Source: Acidobacteriota bacterium
Lineage (GTDB): Bacteria; Acidobacteriota; Polarisedimenticolia; Gp22-AA2; AA152
DNA length: 43,720 nt
Assembly: GCA_003222305.1 (NCBI GenBank)
Contig: QHVQ01000039.1
Coordinates: forward strand, 1-43,720
Direction: 5' to 3'
Within the stretch, counting starts at the first letter, position 1. Every line of letters starts with the position of its first letter. The position numbers and the translations under genes are program-made. Below, piece by piece: positions 6,777 through 15,928 of this stretch. Below the pieces are notes generated by a model. The model did not search any database, was not told the origin of the DNA, and saw nothing but the letters and a program-made list of their open reading frames with translations.

Positions 6777-8405
6777 GTGTCTTCGGCCGAGCCGGTTCTT
6801 TTTCGGGACTCGGCGCGGGAATCAGGCCTGGATTTCCTCCACGAGAACGGTGCTTTCGGAAAGAAATGGCTTCCGGAGACCATGGGGTCCGGCGTCGCCT
6901 TTCTGGATTACGACAACGACGGCGATCAGGACCTGTTCCTGGTCAACGGTCGCAGCTGGCCGGGACATCCCACCGGAAGGCGCGCCACCCAGGCTCTCTT
7001 CCAGAACGACGGCAAGGGACACTTCCGGGACGTCACACGCCAGGCTGGTCTGGATCTCGAGTATTACGGCATGGGTGTGGCAGTGGGAGACGTGAACAAC
7101 GACGGGGCAGTGGATCTCTACCTCACCGGGTTGGGCCGGAATCATCTCTTTCTCAATCGGGGCGACGGGACCTTCAGCGATGCCACGATTTCGTCCGGTC
7201 TGGGGGGCTCCGGCTGGGGGACCAGCGCGGCTTTCCTGGACTACGACCGGGACGGGGATCTGGATTTGTTCGTCTGCAACTACGTGAAATGGACCCCGCA
7301 GACAGATCTCTTTTGCACCCTCGACGGCAAGCACAAGAGCTATTGCACTCCCGAGTCCTACCAGGGCGAACCCGACCGCCTCTACCGTAACGACGGGCAG
7401 GGCCGGTTTACCGATGTCTCCGAGGCGGCCGGCATCCTGAAAGGAAAGGGGAAGTCCCTGGGAGTGGCGGTGCTGGACTACAACGAGGACGGCTGGGTCG
7501 ACATCGCCGTGGCCAACGACACCCAGCCCAACCTGCTGTTCAAGAACCTGGGAAATGGAACCTTTCAGGAAGTGGGCGTGGAGACGGGGATGGCCTATAG
7601 CGAGAGCGGCGTGGCCCGCGGTGCCATGGGCATCGATGCCGCAGACTACCTCAACCGCGGCTCCGACAGCCTTCTTATCGGCAATTTCTCCAACCAGATG
7701 CTGGCTCTCTACCACAATGCCGGAGAGGTCTTCATCGACAAGGCGCCCTCGTCTACGCTGGGACAGGCCAGTTTGCTGTTCCTGGCATTCGGGCTTTTTT
7801 TCTTCGACTACGACCTGGACGGCAACGTCGATATCCTGGTGGCCAATGGACACGTGGAGAACGACATCCAGGCGGTGCAGGAACAGGTCTCCTACGCGGA
7901 ACGACCGCTGCTGTTCCAAAACCTCGGAAACGGGAATTTCGAGGAGGTGGGAACCCGAAGCGGCGAAGGGCTCGCAAAGCCGGTGGTGGGACGTGGCGCC
8001 GCCTACGCGGATGTCGACGGCGACGGCGATCTGGACGCGGTGATCAGCGTGAACCACGGGCGTCCCCTGCTCCTGCTCAACGGGGGCACTGGCGGCCGGC
8101 ATCATTTTCTCCGCCTCACCGCGGTGGGGACCCGGTCCAACCGGAGCGGGATCGGAGCGAAATTCTTGGTCAAGACGGGGAATCGGACCCAGAAGCGCTG
8201 GGTCAAAAGCGGATCCTCCTACTGCTCCCAGAGCGAGCTGCCGGTGACCGTCGGCCTTGGAGATGCACGGGCGGCCGACGAGGTAGAGGTGATCTGGCCC
8301 GATGAGTCCAGGGAATCCCTGGGCAGGCTGGAGGGAGACCGCGCCTATGTGGTGAAGCAAGGGGAGAAGGTGGTCTCTTCCAAGCCGCTCCCCCCGGGAG
8401 CTTGA
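6777..8405 (+). CDS. CRTAC1-like protein (FG-GAP/VCBS repeats with ASPIC/UnbV domain)
   Basis: 542 residues forming a beta-propeller of FG-GAP repeats with calcium-loop signatures (DYDNDGDQD, DVNNDGAVD, DYDRDGDLD, DYNEDGWVD, DYDLDGNVD, DVDGDGDLD) followed by an ASPIC/UnbV domain (about 440-525, RSGIGAKF... VEVIWPD). Proteins of this type are normally exported and bind ligands or partners outside the cell. This frame has no signal peptide, but one lies directly upstream out of frame (6649-6774), so the gene is probably frameshifted or misassembled. The nominal start GTG 6777 has AAGG abutting it with no spacing. It leads an operon: the next gene overlaps by four bases (TTGA). Confidence 0.85.
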   Translation: MSSAEPVLFRDSARESGLDFLHENGAFGKKWLPETMGSGVAFLDYDNDGDQDLFLVNGRSWPGHPTGRRATQALFQNDGKGHFRDVTRQAGLDLEYYGMGVAVGDVNNDGAVDLYLTGLGRNHLFLNRGDGTFSDATISSGLGGSGWGTSAAFLDYDRDGDLDLFVCNYVKWTPQTDLFCTLDGKHKSYCTPESYQGEPDRLYRNDGQGRFTDVSEAAGILKGKGKSLGVAVLDYNEDGWVDIAVANDTQPNLLFKNLGNGTFQEVGVETGMAYSESGVARGAMGIDAADYLNRGSDSLLIGNFSNQMLALYHNAGEVFIDKAPSSTLGQASLLFLAFGLFFFDYDLDGNVDILVANGHVENDIQAVQEQVSYAERPLLFQNLGNGNFEEVGTRSGEGLAKPVVGRGAAYADVDGDGDLDAVISVNHGRPLLLLNGGTGGRHHFLRLTAVGTRSNRSGIGAKFLVKTGNRTQKRWVKSGSSYCSQSELPVTVGLGDARAADEVEVIWPDESRESLGRLEGDRAYVVKQGEKVVSSKPLPPGA

Positions 8406-10069
8406 GGCGCGTGTTCGACCTGGTCCTGCGAGGCGGGGAGGTGGTGGACGGCACGGGCTCTCCCCGGTTCCTCGCCGATGTGGCTCTCGAGGCCGACCGC
8501 ATCGTCGCGGTGGGGCCCAGCCTGCCCGGTCAAGCACGGCGAGAGCTGGATGTCCGGGGCCGAATCGTGGCGCCCGGCTTCGTCGACCTGCACTCGCATT
8601 CCGATCTCCTGTTCACCCTTCCCGCGGCGGCCCAGCGGGTGCTGCTGGGTGGCAGGCTGCGCCAGGGAATCACCAGCGAGCTGGTGGGAAACTGCGGCTA
8701 CGGCCCGGCACCGGTGGTCCCCGAGCATCTTCCCCTCCTTCAGAAGGTCAATGGTTTCATCACCCCGGAGGACGTGGAGTGGTCGTGGCGCTCCTTCGGC
8801 GAGTTTCTCTCGACGATGGAAGCCAGGCGGCCGCTTCTCAATGTGGGAGCGCTAGTGGCCCACGGGGCGATCCGGGTGGCGGCCATGGGAATGAAACCGG
8901 ATCCTCCCACTGCGGAAGAATACCGAATCATGGAACGACTGATCCGCGACTCGCTGGCGGCGGGAGCTTTCGGGCTTTCCTTCGGACTGATCTATCCGCC
9001 GGGACAGTTCGCCCGCACGGAGGAACTGGTAAAGGCCTGCACGGCCGCCGCGGCGGGGGGCGGCTTCGCCGCATTCCATCAGCGGGGAAGCGGCGCCAGC
9101 ACCTGTCTCGCAGCGGTGGAAGAGATTCTCGAAGTGGGGAGGCGCAGTGGCTGCTCGGTCCACCACTCTCACGAGGAGTCGGTGGGGCCTGAGGCCTGGA
9201 GACTGGTGGAGCGCGTGATTGGCCGTGAGGCGGAGGCCAAACGGCAAGGTATCGATCTCAGCATGGACGTGATTCCGTATACCTGGGTGTGCACCACCAT
9301 GCTGGCCATTTATCCTCCTTGGGCTCTCGAAGGAGGCGTCGAGAGCTTTCTTCTCCGGCTGAAGGATCCCCTGCTCCGGGCCCGGATGAAGCAGGAAGTG
9401 GGAAGCGCGGTGCCCTCATGGCCCCCCTGGGAAGGGAACGGCTGGATCATGAACCTGGTGCGGGAAGTGGGCTGGGAGCGGATCCATGTGGGACACGTGA
9501 ACAGCTCGGCGAACCGACCCGCTGTCATGAAGAATCTGAAAGAGCTGGCAGCAATGCGCGGAATCGATCCCTTCGAGGCCGTGTCGGACCTGATGGCAGA
9601 GGAAGGGGGCGTGGTGACCCAGCTCATCTTCGGAATCTCGGGAGACGAGGGGACCGACCTGCCGCTGCTGCCGCTGTTGACCCATCCCGATCGGGCCCTG
9701 GTGAGCGACGCCTGGGACATCGGCAAGGGCTCGCCCCACCCGGGAGCCTACGGCGCCTATCCCCGCGTGCTCGGGCAGTATGTGATGGAGCGCAAGATTC
9801 TCTCCCTCGAAGAGGCGATTCGCAAGATGACGTCGCTTCCCGCAGCCCGCCTGGGGCTGCGCAGGCGGGGAGTGGTCCGGGAAGGAGCCTTCGCCGATCT
9901 ACTGGTGCTCGACCCAAAGCGGATCCGGGAGCGTTCCACTTGCGCCGATCCCCGCGTCTACCCGGACGGGATCGACCGCGTTTTCGTCAACGGGACGGAG
10001 GCCGTGGCCGAAGGTGAATTCACCGGAGAGCACGCCGGCAGGGTCCTACGGCGCGGAGCGATCGCGTGA
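8402..10069 (+). CDS. N-acyl-D-amino-acid deacylase family amidohydrolase
   Basis: 555 residues of the D-aminoacylase branch of the amidohydrolase superfamily. Visible features are the small beta-barrel strands at the N-terminus, HSHSD (metal HxH), GNCGYGPAP (bridging-Cys region), FHQRGSG, VHHSHEES (metal His) and SDAWDIGKG with the catalytic aspartate. It would hydrolyse N-acyl-D-amino acids, or related D-residue or cyclic amides, in the cytoplasm; no signal peptide is present. The start is TTG 8402, whose last bases form the stop of the previous gene and which follows GGGAG; GTG 8411 is an alternative. Its place between two exported FG-GAP proteins suggests processing of material they bind. 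Confidence 0.88.
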   Translation: MRRVFDLVLRGGEVVDGTGSPRFLADVALEADRIVAVGPSLPGQARRELDVRGRIVAPGFVDLHSHSDLLFTLPAAAQRVLLGGRLRQGITSELVGNCGYGPAPVVPEHLPLLQKVNGFITPEDVEWSWRSFGEFLSTMEARRPLLNVGALVAHGAIRVAAMGMKPDPPTAEEYRIMERLIRDSLAAGAFGLSFGLIYPPGQFARTEELVKACTAAAAGGGFAAFHQRGSGASTCLAAVEEILEVGRRSGCSVHHSHEESVGPEAWRLVERVIGREAEAKRQGIDLSMDVIPYTWVCTTMLAIYPPWALEGGVESFLLRLKDPLLRARMKQEVGSAVPSWPPWEGNGWIMNLVREVGWERIHVGHVNSSANRPAVMKNLKELAAMRGIDPFEAVSDLMAEEGGVVTQLIFGISGDEGTDLPLLPLLTHPDRALVSDAWDIGKGSPHPGAYGAYPRVLGQYVMERKILSLEEAIRKMTSLPAARLGLRRRGVVREGAFADLLVLDPKRIRERSTCADPRVYPDGIDRVFVNGTEAVAEGEFTGEHAGRVLRRGAIA

Positions 10070-13000
10070 ACGGACGGCTGCGCTGCGGAATGGGGCTTGT
10101 GCTCCTGGCGACTTCGATGCTCTTCGGGGGATGCGGAGGTAATACCGAGAAAAGCCCCTCATGGTCGGCGAGGCCTGCGGTCCCGGCCGACACGGACCTC
10201 GAGCAGGTCTTCCACCACAACAACCTGGGCGTGGCGCACCTGGAGCGGCACCACTATCAGGAGGCTGCCAAGGAGTTCGAGAAGGTGGTGGCGGCGCTCC
10301 CGGGATGGGCGGAGGGACACGTCAACCGGGGTGTAGCCCTGCTGAGCCTCCACGACGATGCCGGGGCGCTGCAGGAATACCGCCAGGCGCTCGCGATGGC
10401 TCCCGCCCATCCCTACGCCCACTACGGCCTCGGCCTCGTCTACAAGCAGGAAGGAAAATCGGCCGAGGCGATGGAACAGTTCAGGAAGGTGATCGAGGTG
10501 GATCCCGGGGATCCTGACACCTATTACAACCTGGGACTCCTCGAGGCGCGGGAAGGGAAGCATGCCGAGGCGGTGGCGGCCTTGAGGAAGGCGCTGGCCG
10601 TCCAGCCCGCCAACGTGTCGGCCCGCTTTCGTCTTGCCTCGTCGCTTCTGGCGATGGGGAAAAAGGAGGAAGGGGAGAAGGAGATGGCGCGGTTCAAAGA
10701 AATGAGTGCCACCGGTGCCGGGCTCACCATGGGGCTGCAGTATTCCGAGCAGGGAAAATACTCCTTCGCCCTCACCGACTACCGTGCGTTCGGTGCCTCT
10801 GCTCCCGCAGCGAAGGGCCCGACGGTGCGGTTTGTGGTGGTGCCGGCATCGGAGAGCGGCGTCGGTTTTTCCCACGGCGGAGATGGCCAAAAACCCTTGT
10901 CTCCCGGCTCCGGAGTCACTGCGGCCGCTCTGGCCTGCTCGTACGGGCCCGGGGTGGCGGCCGCGGACGAGGATTCGGACGGCGACGTGGACCTCTTCCT
11001 CCCCGGCTGCGGCTCCGGAGAGGGCCGAGGGCGCTCCGCCCTGTTACGGAACGACGGGTCGGGACGATTCGCCGACGCCACTGCGGCGGCGGGCCTGGAC
11101 GGCGCTGCCGACGGTGCGGCCGCCGCCTTTGGAGACTATGACAGCGACGGTCATCCGGACCTGGCCGTCTCGGGTGCGCAAGGGATCAGGCTCTTCCACA
11201 ACCTCGGAAACGGGAAGTACCAGGACGTGACGGCCACGGCGCACGTGGAAGGCGGCGGTTGCGCGCTCGGCATGGCTTGGGCCGACGCCGACCACGACGG
11301 TGATCTGGATCTGGTGGTGGCCAGGCCCGGAATGCTTGCTGGCGGCAAGTGGGGAGCAGCGTCCCTGCTTTACTACAACAACGAAGGGAACGGAAGGTTC
11401 CGGGAGGTAGCGGCAGAGAAGAGAATCCAGCGACCGCTCGCCGCCCTCACCGTGACGTTTTCTGACCTGGACGACGATCGGGACGTGGACTTCCTCGTTA
11501 CTCCCCTTTCCGGGGCCGTCGCGTTCTTCAGCAACGATCGGATCGGCACGTTTACCGAGCTGCCGGAGAGTTATGCACCTGGCGCCCGAGGGAACGGGGA
11601 GGGTGCTACTCTGGCCGACCTGGATGGGGATGGCTGGCAGGATCTCTACCTTCCCGGGACGGGATGGTTCCGAAACCTGGAGGGGAAGGGATTCCAGGCA
11701 CAACCCGGAATCCCCCCCGTGTCGGGCGCTCTCGGCTCGGCGGCACTGGACTACGATAACGACGGCGACCTGGACATCTTTCTCGCAGGCCAGCGCCTTT
11801 TCCTGTTTCGCAACGAAGGAGGGGGACGGTTCACCGATGCCACAGCCGAAGCCGGCCTGAACGGTGTGACGGCATCAGGAGCCCGAGGAGTCCTGGCGGC
11901 GGACCTGGACGGAGACGGGGATACGGATCTGGTCGTGGGGCGTAACGGCGCGCCACCCCTGTTCCTAAGAAACGAGGGGGGTAATCTGAATTCGTGGCTG
12001 CGGCTCAAGCTGACCGGGCTGCACAGCAACCGCGATGGCGTGGGGACCAAGGTGGAGACCCACACCGGCTCGCGCTCCCAGCGCCGGGAGATACGACTCG
12101 GCGGGGGGTACCTTTCCCAGGAGCCACCCGCGGTCCTTTTCGGCCTGGGGACCGCGGAGCAGGTGGACTTCGTCCGACTGCTCTGGCCGGGAGGCGTGCT
12201 GCAATCGGAGTTGGAAGTGTCGGCGCGGACCTCCATGGAAATCTCGGAGCTGGACCGCAAAGGATCTTCCTGCCCCATTCTCTTCGCGTGGGACGGAGGG
12301 AGATTTCGGTTCGTCACCGATTTCCTGGGGACCGGAGGCCTGGGCTTCCTGCTGCGGCCCGGGGTTTACGCGCCCCCCGATCCCGACGAGTACATCAAGA
12401 TCGAATCCAAGCAGCTCGCACCCAGGGATGGCTATTACGTGCTCCAGATCCTCGAGAATCTGGAGGAAGTGAGCTATCTGGATCAGGCTCAGCTCTGGGT
12501 GGTGGACCATCCCGCGGAAGCCTCCGTCTTTCCCAACGAGCGCTTCGGCGGGACCGGACCTCCGCCCTACGAGCTCTTCCAATACCGCAAGACGATCCCG
12601 CCGGTGAAGGCCACCGACGATAGCGGTATGGACGTACTCCGCGCGCTTTCGGCCATCGATCGGGAGTATCCCGATCGCTTCAAAGTGGAGGAGCGCCTCC
12701 CGGGCTTCGCTGAGACTCACACGCTGACGCTCGATTTCGGCCAGGCCCTCAAGGGAAAGGAGAACTTGGTCCTCTTCCTCTACGGATGGGTGGATTACGG
12801 CTACTCCTCCTCCAACCTGGCGGCCTCGCAGGCGGGGATTGAGCCCCTTTCTCCAAGGCTCGAGACCGTGGGGGATGATGGGGAATGGCAGACTCTCGTG
12901 GGGGACATGGGCTATCCCGCCGGATTGCCGCGCATGATGACGGTAGACTTGAGGGGGCACGGACCTTTCTCCGACTCCCGCTTCCGGATCACCACGAACT

Positions 13001-13530
13001 TGCGAGTTTACTGGGACCAGATTTTCATGGCCGAGGTCGAGAAGGATGGTGGAGCGAAAATCACCAAACTTCCCCCCTCCTATGCCGACTTGCACAGCCG
13101 GGGGTATCCTCGTGAGCACTCGCCCGACGGAAAAAGGCCCCTGGTCTACGACTACGGGATCATGGATCGCACGGTTCCGTTCAGGAACCTGGCCGGCGCT
13201 TACACGCGCTTCGGGAAGGTCACGGAGTTGCTATCCACACCGGATGACCAGTACGTGATCTTCGGCCGGGGAGAAGAGATCACCCTGAAGTTCAAAGCCG
13301 ATCGCCTGCCGCCGCTTCCGAAGGGATGGAAGCGGGACTTTCTGTTCGTCTCCAACGGCTACTGCAAGGACATGGATCCCAACACCGCCTTCCCGGACAC
13401 GGTCGAGCCCCTCCCGTTCCACGGTATGTCCGCCTATCCTTATCCCGAGGGGGAGCACTATCCCGACGATCCCGCCCATCGGGAGTACTTGAAGACTTAC
13501 AACACACGCCGTTTGAGCGGTCGGCCCTAG
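10066..13530 (+). CDS. Large lipoprotein: TPR repeats, FG-GAP/ASPIC-UnbV module and C-terminal beta domain
   Basis: 1154 residues. A lipoprotein signal (LLATSMLFGGC) is followed by four or five TPR units (about 45-215), FG-GAP repeats with DxDxDG-type loops (about 280-620), an ASPIC/UnbV domain (about 640-720) and a 430-residue C-terminal region found in similar TPR-CRTAC1 proteins but of no named function. That region starts with CPILFAWDGGRF and is rich in Tyr, Asp and Pro. It should be anchored in the envelope, with TPRs for partner contacts and the propeller as a binding platform. The start is GTG 10066 (GTGA overlap with the amidohydrolase stop). It closes the three-gene operon and meets the convergent lipase-like gene. 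Confidence 0.88.
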   Translation: MNGRLRCGMGLVLLATSMLFGGCGGNTEKSPSWSARPAVPADTDLEQVFHHNNLGVAHLERHHYQEAAKEFEKVVAALPGWAEGHVNRGVALLSLHDDAGALQEYRQALAMAPAHPYAHYGLGLVYKQEGKSAEAMEQFRKVIEVDPGDPDTYYNLGLLEAREGKHAEAVAALRKALAVQPANVSARFRLASSLLAMGKKEEGEKEMARFKEMSATGAGLTMGLQYSEQGKYSFALTDYRAFGASAPAAKGPTVRFVVVPASESGVGFSHGGDGQKPLSPGSGVTAAALACSYGPGVAAADEDSDGDVDLFLPGCGSGEGRGRSALLRNDGSGRFADATAAAGLDGAADGAAAAFGDYDSDGHPDLAVSGAQGIRLFHNLGNGKYQDVTATAHVEGGGCALGMAWADADHDGDLDLVVARPGMLAGGKWGAASLLYYNNEGNGRFREVAAEKRIQRPLAALTVTFSDLDDDRDVDFLVTPLSGAVAFFSNDRIGTFTELPESYAPGARGNGEGATLADLDGDGWQDLYLPGTGWFRNLEGKGFQAQPGIPPVSGALGSAALDYDNDGDLDIFLAGQRLFLFRNEGGGRFTDATAEAGLNGVTASGARGVLAADLDGDGDTDLVVGRNGAPPLFLRNEGGNLNSWLRLKLTGLHSNRDGVGTKVETHTGSRSQRREIRLGGGYLSQEPPAVLFGLGTAEQVDFVRLLWPGGVLQSELEVSARTSMEISELDRKGSSCPILFAWDGGRFRFVTDFLGTGGLGFLLRPGVYAPPDPDEYIKIESKQLAPRDGYYVLQILENLEEVSYLDQAQLWVVDHPAEASVFPNERFGGTGPPPYELFQYRKTIPPVKATDDSGMDVLRALSAIDREYPDRFKVEERLPGFAETHTLTLDFGQALKGKENLVLFLYGWVDYGYSSSNLAASQAGIEPLSPRLETVGDDGEWQTLVGDMGYPAGLPRMMTVDLRGHGPFSDSRFRITTNLRVYWDQIFMAEVEKDGGAKITKLPPSYADLHSRGYPREHSPDGKRPLVYDYGIMDRTVPFRNLAGAYTRFGKVTELLSTPDDQYVIFGRGEEITLKFKADRLPPLPKGWKRDFLFVSNGYCKDMDPNTAFPDTVEPLPFHGMSAYPYPEGEHYPDDPAHREYLKTYNTRRLSGRP

Positions 13531-13539
13531 AGAGGGCCG
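13522..13539. terminator. GC stem-loop between convergent genes
   Basis: CGGCCCT-AGAG-AGGGCCG, a perfect 7-base stem, overlaps the TAG stop of the TPR/CRTAC1 gene and lies 12 bases from the end of the convergent LCAT-like gene. It lacks a T-tract on either strand, so intrinsic termination would be weak. Confidence 0.35.
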
Positions 13540-13550
13540 GAGAGAAGGAG

Positions 13551-15026
13551 CTAGGAGCCGGCCCGCTCGGCCAGCGCCGGGGCGTGTCCCGAAATCGGGT
13601 CGGATCCGTACAGGAGGAGATAGAAGAGGTTGTTTTGGAAGATGGGATCGTTCGGCAACAATCCGTGGCTTTCACAGACGAAGAACGCGGAGTTGAGATT
13701 GACTGCCGCCTCCCGTGAGGGGGGAGCGGCGCCGCCGTAGATCTCGGGGAGATCCAGGAGACTCTCCATCAGTACCGTGCCGTCACCGGGTCCGAAGAGG
13801 ACCTTGGCCATCCGATCAGCGACCTGATCGCGCCGGTAACGTCCGGGCTCGAAGTAGATTCTCCTCCCCCCCTTCTCTTCCATGACCACCGCGGTCTTCA
13901 GCGTCGGAATGCAATCGCTGCCGAAAGCGTAGAAGGCCACTTCCTGCCCTAGGGGCGCCGGGGCGGCCAGGGCCGCCTGGAAACGCTGGGCACGAGCCAA
14001 GGCGCGGGCCAGAAACTCCCGACTCTTGGTGTTGCGGGTCTCGAGATAGCTGGGACTGGCGCCGCCCTTCTGCACCTGCCTGTAAATGGCCTCCTGTTGC
14101 TCGTCGGAAAAGATCGATAGCTTTTCCCGTACCCAGCTGTCGGGATCGTAAAGGTCAATAGGAACCGGCTTGCCGTCGAGATTGGCGAAGTTGGTCGTGC
14201 CGGAGGGCGGAAGCATCTCGTAGAGCGCGGGCATGGTGAAGGTCACCGCCGGGGGCATGGGCCGAAAGACCTTCTTGACGCCCTGGTGAAGAATCTTGAG
14301 AGCTTCCAGCGTGCCCTGGTTCGGGGTCCCCAGCAGGATCACCTTGTTAAGGTTCTTCGCGCCGTCCCCGGTTGGACGGGAGGGACTTTCGCCTCCGAGC
14401 ACGTCGGCGGAGCCATATTTGGCGTAGTAGCGGGCGAGAAGACCCCCCTGGCTGTGCGCGAGCAGGTCGAACTTGATATCCGGATCGCCCAGGGACCGCT
14501 TCAGCTTCTCCAGCGCTCCCGCCAGCCGCTGTGCCGAATCGACGATGTCCTTCCTCCAATCGTAGACGAAGACGAAGGCGTTGTCGCCCGGTCTGGGATG
14601 TTGGATGTCCCCCAACTGGTAGCCGCCGGCCTGCCAAAGAATGCGCAAAGACTTCCGGTAGTACTCCACGCCCCAGAGGCTATCGTAGATGGCAAAGGCT
14701 TCAAGATTCGCCTCTCCTGCATCCGGCCCGTCGGGAACGATGGGGCAAGCCAGGCGATAGCTCTGATCATGCGAAAGGATATTTCCCATGGTCCCCCACA
14801 AGACTTTGCCCGTCTTGGGGTCGCGGAGTTTCGAGCCTAGAAAGCCGGGAATGACGACGAGCGGGTGCTGAGGCTTCCTCAGCCGTGCGATTCCGTTGGC
14901 CCGACTCAGATCGGGCTTTTTCAGTATTCCGCACCCGAATAGGAAGAACGAGCAGCCTGTCGCCGCGAGAAGCGCGACGGCGAAAAATGGACACTTGGGA
15001 GTTGAAGATCGGAGCAGAGGGTTCAT
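13551..15026 (-). CDS. LCAT/PGAP1-like alpha/beta-hydrolase lipoprotein
   Basis: 491 residues. A lipoprotein signal with lipobox LFGC lies near residues 28-32. The alpha/beta-hydrolase core opens with VVIPGFLGSKL (oxyanion region), has the nucleophile elbow AHSQGG, and near the C-terminus DGTVL and ESHGLL supply plausible acid and histidine residues. The pattern matches lecithin:cholesterol acyltransferase-like lipases/acyltransferases, so it may act on phospholipids or other esters at the membrane surface. It is monocistronic with its own promoter, convergent with the CRTAC1 operon and divergent from the RidA gene. Confidence 0.85.
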   Translation of the reverse strand: MNPLLRSSTPKCPFFAVALLAATGCSFFLFGCGILKKPDLSRANGIARLRKPQHPLVVIPGFLGSKLRDPKTGKVLWGTMGNILSHDQSYRLACPIVPDGPDAGEANLEAFAIYDSLWGVEYYRKSLRILWQAGGYQLGDIQHPRPGDNAFVFVYDWRKDIVDSAQRLAGALEKLKRSLGDPDIKFDLLAHSQGGLLARYYAKYGSADVLGGESPSRPTGDGAKNLNKVILLGTPNQGTLEALKILHQGVKKVFRPMPPAVTFTMPALYEMLPPSGTTNFANLDGKPVPIDLYDPDSWVREKLSIFSDEQQEAIYRQVQKGGASPSYLETRNTKSREFLARALARAQRFQAALAAPAPLGQEVAFYAFGSDCIPTLKTAVVMEEKGGRRIYFEPGRYRRDQVADRMAKVLFGPGDGTVLMESLLDLPEIYGGAAPPSREAAVNLNSAFFVCESHGLLPNDPIFQNNLFYLLLYGSDPISGHAPALAERAGS

Positions 15027-15052
15027 CCTTTCTTCGGCAGAGCAGCAGGGTC

Positions 15053-15081
15053 AATATAAGGGCTGGTCGAGTTCGGGGCAA
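15053..15081 (-). promoter_or_regulatory. Promoter for the LCAT-like lipoprotein gene
   Basis: Minus strand: TTGCCC (15076-15081), 17-base spacer, TATATT (15053-15058). Four and five consensus matches. The start point would lie about 20 bases before ATG 15026. Confidence 0.55.
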
Positions 15082-15110
15082 CAACCAACCGTCCGGAGGC
15101 CAAAAAAGCA

Positions 15111-15138
15111 TTGCAATTGAAGATCGTGATGATAAGAT
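15111..15138 (+). promoter_or_regulatory. Possible promoter for the RidA-family gene
   Basis: TTGCAA (15111-15116), 16-base spacer, TAAGAT (15133-15138); four matches in each box. It is back-to-back with the minus-strand promoter and leaves a leader of about 100 bases before ATG 15245. Confidence 0.35.
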
Positions 15139-15244
15139 GACGCGACGCGTGGGAATCTCCCTGTTCCCTGTACTTTCCCGTATCACCCTACGTGGGAAAA
15201 GGCGGCTGGACGAGGGAATCCAAGGTTTTCAGGAGGCTGGAACC

Positions 15245-15709
15245 ATGGCCGGAGAGACGGAAAAAACGCTGGAATCCCTGGGTTGGAAACTGCCCGAAGT
15301 CGGCAAGCCCCTGGGGTCCTATGTCAATTCAGTGAGAGCCGGAAATCTGCTCTTCCTGTCCGGGAAATTCCCCAAGGAGAACGGCAAGCTCAAGTACGTG
15401 GGCAAAGTGGGCCGGGAAGTGACCGAAGAGCACGCCCAGGACGCAGCGCGGCTCGCGGCACTCAGCTGCCTGGCCGCGGCCAAGGCAGCCGTAGAGGATC
15501 TGGATCGGGTCCGCCGGGTGGTGCGTCTGACGGGATACGTGGCGTCGGCGCCAGGGTTTTATGACTCGGCCAAAGTTTTGGACGGAGCCTCGGACGTCCT
15601 GACGAAGGTATTTGGAGAAAAGGGGAAGCACACTCGCCTCGCCGTGGGCGTATCGGAGCTCCCCCTCAACGCGTGCGTGCAATTGGAGATGATTTTGGAG
15701 GTGGAGTAG
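15245..15709 (+). CDS. RidA/YjgF-family protein lacking the catalytic arginine
   Basis: 154 residues, one complete YjgF/RidA domain that forms trimers in known relatives. The C-terminal signature is present as ELPLNACVQLEMILEVE, but the position held by Arg in active RidA enamine deaminases (P-x-R-S/A-C-V) is Asn142. It therefore belongs to one of the Rid subfamilies without proven 2-aminoacrylate deaminase activity. The frame is open further upstream, but ATG 15245 has AGGAGG at a good distance and gives normal family length. A strong terminator follows, so the gene is a single transcription unit. Confidence 0.88.
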   Translation: MAGETEKTLESLGWKLPEVGKPLGSYVNSVRAGNLLFLSGKFPKENGKLKYVGKVGREVTEEHAQDAARLAALSCLAAAKAAVEDLDRVRRVVRLTGYVASAPGFYDSAKVLDGASDVLTKVFGEKGKHTRLAVGVSELPLNACVQLEMILEVE

Positions 15710-15741
15710 AAGCCACGAGCCGCCGGAACCCCGGCCATCCG

Positions 15742-15790
15742 GGCGCAGGAGAAGGGCGAGCAGCCCTGGTTCCTGCGCCTTTTCGTTTTC
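15742..15790 (+). terminator. Rho-independent terminator after the RidA-family gene
   Basis: A perfect 9-base stem GGCGCAGGA/TCCTGCGCC (15742-15750 with 15771-15779), with an inner GGGC/GCCC hairpin, followed by TTTTCGTTTT. It separates the RidA gene from the pterin operon. Confidence 0.85.
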
Positions 15791-15852
15791 AGGGAGGGGG
15801 GGAATCTTTCCCGCGGAGCCTCAGTTTCATGAATGCGACTGTGGAGTGAGGC

Positions 15853-15858
15853 TATAAT
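15853..15858 (+). promoter_or_regulatory. -10 box of the ribA-folE-moaA operon
   Basis: A perfect TATAAT 70 bases before the ribA start. The -35 at 17 bases (TGAATG) is poor, so an activator or alternative sigma factor may be needed. The short leader shows no FMN riboswitch. Confidence 0.45.
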
Positions 15859-15928
15859 CGGCTATGGCCTGCAGGATTCTGAGAATGGCGCCCGGACTGG
15901 CGAAAGACCGGGGGAGGATGGTTGTGGC

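Noticed and set aside
6822-8537. 571-codon minus-strand frame opposite the CRTAC1 gene
   Set aside because: Antisense of the repeated GAC/GGC codons of the FG-GAP loops; no recognisable domain, start or promoter.
11965-13119. 384-codon minus-strand frame opposite the TPR/CRTAC1 gene
   Set aside because: Shadow frame caused by high GC; the plus-strand protein is clearly real.
15790-15928. FMN riboswitch upstream of ribA
   Set aside because: Only about 70 bases separate the -10 box from the start, too short, and no RFN consensus is seen.
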